Shown piece by piece: positions 1 through 4,776 of a stretch of 6,716 nt of DNA (position 1 is its first letter; every line of letters begins with the position of its first letter). The notes beneath the pieces are model-generated. The model ran no database searches. It saw only the letters and a program-made list of their open reading frames with translations, and was not told the DNA's origin. The stretch is from Bacteroidales bacterium UBA1064 (GTDB taxonomy: Bacteria; Bacteroidota; Bacteroidia; Bacteroidales; Tenuifilaceae): the NCBI GenBank assembly GCA_002316235.1, contig DCDD01000134.1, positions 1-6,716 of the forward strand, given 5' to 3'. The position numbers and the translations under genes were made by a program.

Positions 1-129
1 GCTGGTTGTTTGATTTTTTAAAGGTAGCAATTTACATTAAATGAATGGCATGTTGTGACTGGTTGTAGCTGTAACTTTGACAGAAGTGGCATAAGGTAGC
101 ATTAACAGCAAGGAGGAGATGGCAAATGG

Positions 130-1659
130 CTAGCTGGCCGATGACAGCTCCCTGTGAATAGCCAGCAGCTGATTGGCATAGTCACGGTTGTTGGATAGCC
201 GTGGCACCTTGTTCTGCCCGCCCAGCTTGTTGTTTCGTTTCATCCATTCAAAAAAGGTTCCTTTGGCCAGCGACCGAACCAAGGGGAAGTCGAGGGTGAT
301 ATTCTTGTAGCGCTTGGCTTCGTAGTCCGAGTTAACCTCGCAAAGAGCAGCATCGAGAAGCCTCGAAAATTCATCCAGGCTGGCAGGGTCAACGTTAAAC
401 TCGATAAGCCATTCGTGGCTACCCTTTTTATCGGTTTCCATGTAAACCGGGGCTGCGGTGTACTCGGCAACCTGTGCCCCAGTTGCATCGCAGGCTTTCT
501 TAATTGCTTTTTCGGCGTTATCAATAATGATCTCCTCGCCAAAAGCGTTGATGAAATGTCGGGTTCGCCCGGTTATCTTTATTTTATAGGGTGATTTTGA
601 GGTGAAGGTTACCGTATCGCCAATCAGGTATCGCCACAGCCCTGAACTGGTGGTAATCAGCATGGCGTAATTTTTACCCACCTCAACTTCACCAATGGGG
701 TAGGCCGGGGGATTGGGCTGCCCCAGCTGTTCGGCAGGAATAAACTCGTAGAAAACGCCATAGTCGAGCATCAGCAGCATATCATCGGTTTCCGGGTTGT
801 CCTGAATGGCAAAAAAACCCTCACTGGCGTTGTAGGCCTCCATGTAGTGCATCTGGGGTGAGGGAATTAGCTTAAAGTACTGGTCGCGGTAAGGCGTAAA
901 GCTAACGCCACCGTGAATGAATAGCTCCAGGTTTGGCCAAACCTCCAGCAGGTTCGACTTTCCGGTGTGGTTCAGAATATGCTTAATCATCACCAGGTTC
1001 CATGATGGCACACCGGTAATGCTGGTTACGTTCTGGGCCAAGGTTTCGCCGGTAATCTTTTCCAGCTTCTGCTCCCAGTCGGGGATAAGGGCAACCCGTT
1101 GGCTGGGAGTGCGGATAAAATCGGTCCACCAGGGTTGGTTTTGCAGGAGTATAGCCGATAAATCGCCGTAGCGGGAGCTGCCCGAAAGGGTATCCACCTG
1201 ATGGCTTCCGCCCAGGGTAAGTCCCTTGCCTCTAAAAAGGCCATTTTTAGGGTACAGGTCAAAGTAAATAGCTATCACATCGCGGCTTCCCCTGAAGTGG
1301 CATCCGTTCAACCCCTCCCGGCTTACCGGTATAAATTTACTCTTGTTCTGTGTTGTTCCCGAAGATTTGGCAAACCAGCTAATTTTACCGGGCCAAAGCA
1401 GGTTCTCCTCACCGGATCTCATCCGGTCTATGTGGGGTTTGAAGTCTTCATACTCCATTACAGGTAGTCCCTGTTGAAAATCGGCTATGGATTTGAACCT
1501 GCTAAATCCGTTCAGCTGTCCATACTCCGTATTTTTTGCCCTGGAAAGCAGGTTGAAAAGGGTTTGCTCCTGCACCTCCTGCGGGTGCCTTCGGAAGTAG
1601 TCAATGCTGCGTAAACGGCTGGAGTTAATCCGGTTGAGGAGTGAATTCACCAAAGGCAT
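130..1659 (-). CDS. GH3 auxin-responsive promoter family protein (acyl-adenylate/amide synthetase fold)
   Basis: A 509-residue protein of the GH3 family, which belongs to the ANL superfamily of adenylating enzymes. Plant GH3 enzymes activate a carboxylate with ATP and join it to an amino acid; the substrate of most bacterial members is unknown. The nucleotide-binding signatures are visible in order: SSGTT at residues 99-103 followed by NKSK (motif I), YNASEG at 276-281 (motif II), and WRYLIGDTV at 342-350 (motif III). GRTRHFINAFGEE follows at 364-376, where the C-terminal lobe begins. The tail (KGTFFEWMK at 466-474, then NNKLGGQNKVPRL) is typical of bacterial members, and the length is full. 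There is no signal peptide, so it should be cytoplasmic. The ATG is chosen because MPLVNSLLNR begins directly at the usual family N-terminus and lies about 26 bases from a -7-like promoter box. A terminator separates it from the upstream operon, so it is probably transcribed alone. Family assignment is firm; the reaction is inferred. Confidence 0.93.
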   Translation of the reverse strand: MPLVNSLLNRINSSRLRSIDYFRRHPQEVQEQTLFNLLSRAKNTEYGQLNGFSRFKSIADFQQGLPVMEYEDFKPHIDRMRSGEENLLWPGKISWFAKSSGTTQNKSKFIPVSREGLNGCHFRGSRDVIAIYFDLYPKNGLFRGKGLTLGGSHQVDTLSGSSRYGDLSAILLQNQPWWTDFIRTPSQRVALIPDWEQKLEKITGETLAQNVTSITGVPSWNLVMIKHILNHTGKSNLLEVWPNLELFIHGGVSFTPYRDQYFKLIPSPQMHYMEAYNASEGFFAIQDNPETDDMLLMLDYGVFYEFIPAEQLGQPNPPAYPIGEVEVGKNYAMLITTSSGLWRYLIGDTVTFTSKSPYKIKITGRTRHFINAFGEEIIIDNAEKAIKKACDATGAQVAEYTAAPVYMETDKKGSHEWLIEFNVDPASLDEFSRLLDAALCEVNSDYEAKRYKNITLDFPLVRSLAKGTFFEWMKRNNKLGGQNKVPRLSNNRDYANQLLAIHRELSSAS

Positions 1660-1685
1660 ACCCTTAAAGTTGTTCGATTTCCTAG

Positions 1686-1693
1686 CAAATTTA
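1686..1693 (-). promoter_or_regulatory. Candidate Bacteroidota -7 box for the GH3 gene
   Basis: Read on the minus strand this is TAAATTTG, an exact match to the Bacteroidota -7 consensus TAnnTTTG. It ends 26 bases before the GH3 ATG, which would give a short leader. The -33 element is not convincing: the nearest TTTG (1705-1708) is only 11 bases upstream, where about 19 is usual. The surroundings are very AT-rich, so a chance match is possible. Confidence 0.4.
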
Positions 1694-1749
1694 AACTAAA
1701 TCTACAAATTTCCATCCCTTTGCATAGGAGAAGTAAACAAATGCCTTCA

Positions 1750-1771
1750 ACAACCGGTATGGTACGGTTGT
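1750..1771. repeat. 7-bp inverted repeat upstream of the GH3 gene
   Basis: ACAACCG (1750-1756) and CGGTTGT (1765-1771) are perfect inverted copies separated by an 8-base loop. The repeat lies in the 168 bases between the dsbA-like operon terminator and the GH3 start, about 57 bases upstream of the candidate -7 box. No T-run follows it on either strand, so it does not look like a terminator. An operator or a chance hairpin are both possible. Confidence 0.35.
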
Positions 1772-1827
1772 CTCCCCGGACCGGCGTTCTTCTCAATTAA
1801 TATGGGTTTATACCGTATAGAAGATGC

Positions 1828-1883
1828 AAAAAAAAGTCTGACCAGGGTGTTGAACAAGTTCTAGTTCTTCAACCCGGTCAGAC
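1828..1883 (-). terminator. Rho-independent terminator of the hydrolase/dsbA-like operon
   Basis: On the minus strand, beginning 16 bases after the DsbA-like stop codon, GTCTGACC pairs perfectly with GGTCAGAC (positions 1876-1883 with 1836-1843). The stem continues inward as GGG/CCC and TTGAA/TTCAA, with a one-base and a two-base bulge on one side, around a 13-base loop. Eight consecutive T residues follow at once (1835-1828). The GC-rich stem plus U-tract is the classical intrinsic terminator in the orientation of the upstream genes. It also isolates the GH3 gene transcriptionally. Confidence 0.88.
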
Positions 1884-1899
1884 CAGAGCACAAACCAAG

Positions 1900-2526
1900 C
1901 TATTTTCCTATAAGTTCTCTCTGAGTCAGCTCCTTTAGTGTTTCGTACTTATGTGCTCCGCTTAGCAGCTTCCTGCCGTTAATCAGCAGGGAAGGAACAG
2001 CATTAACACCCAGCTCCTTGGCCCTGTATGAATCCTGGTAAATGGCATCAAGGGTAGCATCCGACTCAAAGTCGTTCTTAAAACGTTCCGTATCAAGCCC
2101 CACTTCGTCAGCACATTGAAGCAGCACATTAAAATCGGCTATGTTTTGTGTTTCAACCAGGTGAGCCTTTTGTATCCTGTCGAACATATTCCAATGCGCC
2201 AATTGCCCACCCTGCAGCTCGGCTGACTTGCAGGCGAGCAGGCCTGGCATGGAGTAGGGGTAGTCAAATGTTCTTAGCGCCATGTCCTCGGTGTGTATTC
2301 TATGCTCATCATCATTCTCGTTGGCATTTCGCCAGTGGTTGAGAATTTCCCTCTTGGCAGCTTCCTTACTGCCAAACATTTCTACCAGCCTATCAGCATC
2401 TGATGCAAGGGCAAAAGAGCGATGTATAACCTCGATTTCGGGGAATTCTGCCACCAGCCTCCGCATACGTGGGGAAAGTGCAAAGCACCAGGCACAAAGA
2501 ACATCATGAAAAAATTCAACCTGCAT
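1900..2526 (-). CDS. DsbA family oxidoreductase (FrnE-like thioredoxin-fold protein)
   Basis: A 208-residue protein of the DsbA/FrnE branch of the thioredoxin-fold superfamily, which also includes 2-hydroxychromene-2-carboxylate isomerase relatives. The N-terminus MQVEFFHDVLCAWC is the first strand leading into a CxxC redox centre (C11-A-W-C14). A long helical insertion fills the middle, and VNAVPSLLING carries the expected cis-proline at P178 beside the active site, followed by the C-terminal strands. Length fits the family. No signal peptide or membrane segment is present, so it is probably a cytoplasmic thiol-disulfide oxidoreductase or isomerase, unlike periplasmic DsbA. Further cysteines at C99 and C138 do not form a second CxxC. 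It starts 21 bases after the hydrolase stop with no recognisable promoter, so the two are probably one operon ending at the terminator downstream. The substrate is unknown; FrnE homologues are linked to oxidative stress in other bacteria. Confidence 0.9.
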   Translation of the reverse strand: MQVEFFHDVLCAWCFALSPRMRRLVAEFPEIEVIHRSFALASDADRLVEMFGSKEAAKREILNHWRNANENDDEHRIHTEDMALRTFDYPYSMPGLLACKSAELQGGQLAHWNMFDRIQKAHLVETQNIADFNVLLQCADEVGLDTERFKNDFESDATLDAIYQDSYRAKELGVNAVPSLLINGRKLLSGAHKYETLKELTQRELIGK

Positions 2527-2547
2527 AGTGGCAACTTTTCATGTAAG

Positions 2548-3396
2548 TTATTTTGCGGGGAAGTACTTATTGAAGAATGTTACCATATCGCTCCACGAAG
2601 CCGAATCGGCGGCTGCATTGTAGGAAATGGGCATGTTGAACTTTTTGCCGGCTTCGGTTGAGGCTTTATTGGAGAAGGCATGGGTGGCACCCTCGTAAAC
2701 CTTAAACTCGTAGTTAACCCCCATATTCTGCATTTCACTCTTAAAGTTGTCAATATCAGCCTGTGGAACAAAGGGATCGGCGCCGCCATGGCAAATCAGC
2801 ACGTTGACGTTCTTCATCTCGGGGGTAGCTTTAAATCCAGTTAATCCACCATGTATGCTTACCACTGCATCCAGGGGAACACCCATGCTAGCTGAGTTAA
2901 GCACAACAGCACCACCAAAACAGTAGCCTATTGCTGCAATACGCTCGGCATTAACCAGGCTGTCGGCAATTAGTGTGTTGTAGGCCACCAACATGCGCTC
3001 CTTCATCAAGGCTGGATTTGTGTAAAACTGATTGGCAGTGTTTTGGGCATCCTTGGGATTGTCGAGTATCAACCCGTTGCCGTACATGTCAACTGCCATG
3101 GCTACATAACCAAGCTCGGCCAGCATGTTGGCACGCATTCTGGAGTAATCGTTGTTCCCCCACCACTCGTGGACCACCAGTATGCCTGGACGCTTTCCGG
3201 TTAAACTTTCGTCGTAGGCAATGTAGCCCTTAAGTGGGGTTGAGCCGTCGTAGTAGGTAATCTCTGTTCCCTTTACTACAGGTTGCATGGTTGGAGGAGT
3301 AGAAGTTTCACCTGCTTTGTTACTTTTATTCCCGGTGCAGGAAATCAGCGCTGCAATTGCTATTGCAAAAATTGATAAGGTAATTGCTCTCTTCAT
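2548..3396 (-). CDS. Dienelactone hydrolase family lipoprotein
   Basis: A 282-residue alpha/beta hydrolase of the dienelactone hydrolase (DLH) family. The cysteine-nucleophile triad is visible: C159 in GYCFGG (157-162), D207 in GGADPFVP, and H239 in GATHAF. VHEWWG (75-80) supplies E77, the glutamate that contacts the nucleophilic cysteine in classical DLH. The N-terminus MKRAITLSIFAIAIAALISC is a type II signal peptide with lipobox LIS-C20, so the mature enzyme is a lipid-anchored envelope protein of about 263 residues. A linker of about 20 polar residues follows, without the acidic run typical of Bacteroidota surface-export signals, which suggests a periplasm-facing position. An in-frame ATG eight codons upstream (3420) is rejected: it lies within the probable -7 promoter box, and the lipoprotein signal begins cleanly at 3396. 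It is first in an operon with the DsbA-like gene. The true substrate is unknown; many family members hydrolyse esters other than dienelactone. Confidence 0.92.
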   Translation of the reverse strand: MKRAITLSIFAIAIAALISCTGNKSNKAGETSTPPTMQPVVKGTEITYYDGSTPLKGYIAYDESLTGKRPGILVVHEWWGNNDYSRMRANMLAELGYVAMAVDMYGNGLILDNPKDAQNTANQFYTNPALMKERMLVAYNTLIADSLVNAERIAAIGYCFGGAVVLNSASMGVPLDAVVSIHGGLTGFKATPEMKNVNVLICHGGADPFVPQADIDNFKSEMQNMGVNYEFKVYEGATHAFSNKASTEAGKKFNMPISYNAAADSASWSDMVTFFNKYFPAK

Positions 3397-3413
3397 GGTA
3401 TAATTATTTTTTT

Positions 3414-3441
3414 CAAACATATAACAACGGGTACAGTCAAA
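3414..3441 (-). promoter_or_regulatory. Probable promoter of the hydrolase/dsbA-like operon
   Basis: On the minus strand, TATGTTTG (3421-3414) matches the Bacteroidota -7 consensus TAnnTTTG exactly. TTTG (3441-3438), a -33-like element, lies 16 bases upstream, slightly closer than the usual spacing of about 19. The box ends 17 bases before the ATG at 3396, giving a very short AT-rich leader with no Shine-Dalgarno sequence, as is common in the phylum. Confidence 0.55.
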
Positions 3442-3783
3442 AAGTTCAACTATGCTTATGGCAGGGAGTTACAATAGCTGGAATTAGGTGGTATTTTTTA
3501 GTCATCAGGCGAATTTATGCAAGCGCAGCTCTTGCAGATTATAGATATTCAGGATAATAGCAGGCCAAGCATGCACGAACGGCCGCCTCACCAAAAGTTA
3601 TGGAAGGCTAACGGACAAAAATGTGATTTAGAGAAGTTTTAGCCAGGGTTAGATTTTTTCGTACTTCTCAGGGAATATGCACCAATGATGAGGATCTGCA
3701 AAGCACCTTGCACGTCGGGACGAACCACCTGCAACCCTGCTAAAATTATGACTACAGGAAAATGTTTTTATTAACCCGAAAAC
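3421..3783. other. 363-base intergenic stretch without a convincing gene
   Basis: No reading frame here has a plausible start, length and protein-like composition. The left end overlaps the hydrolase promoter. I see several short inverted repeats: TGCAAG/CTTGCA (3518-3523 and 3531-3536), ATTAT/ATAAT (3538-3542 and 3554-3558), GGCC/GGCC (3563-3566 and 3581-3584), and AGGCG/CGCCT (3507-3511 and 3584-3588), which would enclose them. Separately, GAGAAGT/ACTTCTC (3631-3637 and 3663-3669) flank a 25-base loop. No canonical stem-plus-T-run terminator for the DUF3078 gene is visible. The stretch may hold a structured RNA, a leader, a decayed sequence, or nothing. Confidence 0.5.
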
Positions 3784-4740
3784 CTATAGCTTAACAGATA
3801 GACCAACTCCTAAAATTTCTTTGAATTGAACTCGTGGGGACTTTGAGTCGAAGGTACCATCTCCGTTTTTATCAATGTTAATTTTAATCTTGTCGTCGTA
3901 GATGAGCATGGTGCTCAGGTTCATGTTGAGGTACTTGTTCACCTTAATTGCAACCAGCGCTTCCCAGTTTACCACTATGTTTTGGGGTTTGTCGGCATAG
4001 TTTGAGAAAAAATCAACCTTGGTGGTGAACGATAGATTTTTTAAAACCTCAGGCTTAAAGTCAGCCTTTGAGAAGCTTATCCGCACGTAGCCACCAAATT
4101 CCGATCTATACTCCTTGCCCGGTTTTACCCCAAAGGCACCAGTGCTCGACAGGATGGAATCGGTAACAAATGTAAATTTTCCTGTAAACGGAGCAACGAA
4201 AAGGCTTAGGTAGCTGCTGGGTTTTATATCCATGCCAAGCGCACCCACCAGGTATGCGGGGGCAAAAAAGTTCGAAATCATGTTTCGGGTGCTATCGTTG
4301 GGGTAGTCATACCCTTTCGCCATTTGGGTTTTAAAGTTCAGCAGCAGGGCGTAGTAAATATTTTTTGAGGCTCTATACCCGTACTTGGTGGAAAGGTCAA
4401 CTCTATCGTCGGTTTTTTTATTGTACTTTACCCCATTCTGGTTGAGGAACCCATAGCCTATATCGAGGGTGTTATCCCATGCCACCTTTTCATTCTTAAA
4501 GCTGACGAACCCGCTAAGCATGGTGGCAAGCGATAGGGAATTTTGTCCTCCTGCCGCCCAGTTTGTCAGCGAGGTTTGTGAGAAGTTGATTCCGGTTACA
4601 AATCCCTTCTTCCAGCCAAGGATTGAATCCTCACTTTGAGTTTTCAACTCCTTTACTACGGTTTCGGAAATTTGTGCTGAAATTAGGTTGCTAATCACTA
4701 GAAACGGGATGACAAGCAGAAAATCTTTTTTAGTGCTCAT
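3784..4740 (-). CDS. DUF3078 domain-containing protein, probable outer-membrane beta-barrel
   Basis: A 318-residue exported protein recognised as DUF3078, a Bacteroidota family without known function. The N-terminus (KKDFLLVIPFLVISNLISA, then Q23) is a type I signal peptide with likely cleavage after A22. The family hallmark follows at about residues 42-72: GWKKGFVTGINFSQTSL, then TNWAAGGQNSLSLA. The rest is alternating amphipathic strands rich in aromatic residues and glycine, ending in GVGLSVKL, consistent with an outer-membrane barrel, although the last residue is leucine and not an aromatic. Near the end, D290, N292, D294, G295 and D298 resemble the first part of a calcium-binding loop. 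The gene starts 36 bases after the uvrB stop with no TAnnTTTG box in the gap, so read-through from uvrB is likely; a 13-base palindrome lies between them. Nothing connects the protein functionally to DNA repair. Family assignment is confident; barrel topology is inferred. Confidence 0.88.
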   Translation of the reverse strand: MSTKKDFLLVIPFLVISNLISAQISETVVKELKTQSEDSILGWKKGFVTGINFSQTSLTNWAAGGQNSLSLATMLSGFVSFKNEKVAWDNTLDIGYGFLNQNGVKYNKKTDDRVDLSTKYGYRASKNIYYALLLNFKTQMAKGYDYPNDSTRNMISNFFAPAYLVGALGMDIKPSSYLSLFVAPFTGKFTFVTDSILSSTGAFGVKPGKEYRSEFGGYVRISFSKADFKPEVLKNLSFTTKVDFFSNYADKPQNIVVNWEALVAIKVNKYLNMNLSTMLIYDDKIKINIDKNGDGTFDSKSPRVQFKEILGVGLSVKL

Positions 4741-4753
4741 GGTTTCGGTTATT

Positions 4754-4766
4754 ACAATGACATTGT
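4754..4766. repeat. 13-base palindrome between uvrB and the DUF3078 gene
   Basis: ACAATG-A-CATTGT is a perfect inverted repeat with six-base arms around a single central base. It fills the middle of the 36-base gap, 13 bases upstream of the DUF3078 ATG. A one-base loop cannot fold as an efficient hairpin, and no T-run follows, so a terminator is unlikely. The shape fits a dimeric regulator's site, but chance is also possible in AT-rich spacer DNA. Confidence 0.35.
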
Positions 4767-4776
4767 GGGTGATTTT

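Noticed and set aside
111..133. AGGAGG followed by ATG on the plus strand, resembling a strong ribosome binding site and start
   Set aside because: The frame stops after four codons, and the stretch runs into the 3' end of the minus-strand GH3 gene.
3560..3600. A short minus-strand frame across 3540-3600 that reads like protein for about 18 residues
   Set aside because: It has no start codon, is closed by a stop at its 3' end, and matches no family I can name; it is too short to call a gene or a pseudogene.
1728..3669. GAGAAGT...CTTCTC pairs present in both intergenic regions (1728-1795 and 3631-3669), with CGT(T/A)CTTCTCA nearly shared
   Set aside because: A 7-base word, or an 11-base word with one mismatch, is expected about once or more by chance between gaps of this size, and the spacings differ (54 and 25 bases).
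3690..3783. A terminator for the DUF3078 gene
   Set aside because: Only 4-5 bp inverted repeats (TGCAA/TTGCA, CGTC/GACG) are present, with no T-run after them on the minus strand.
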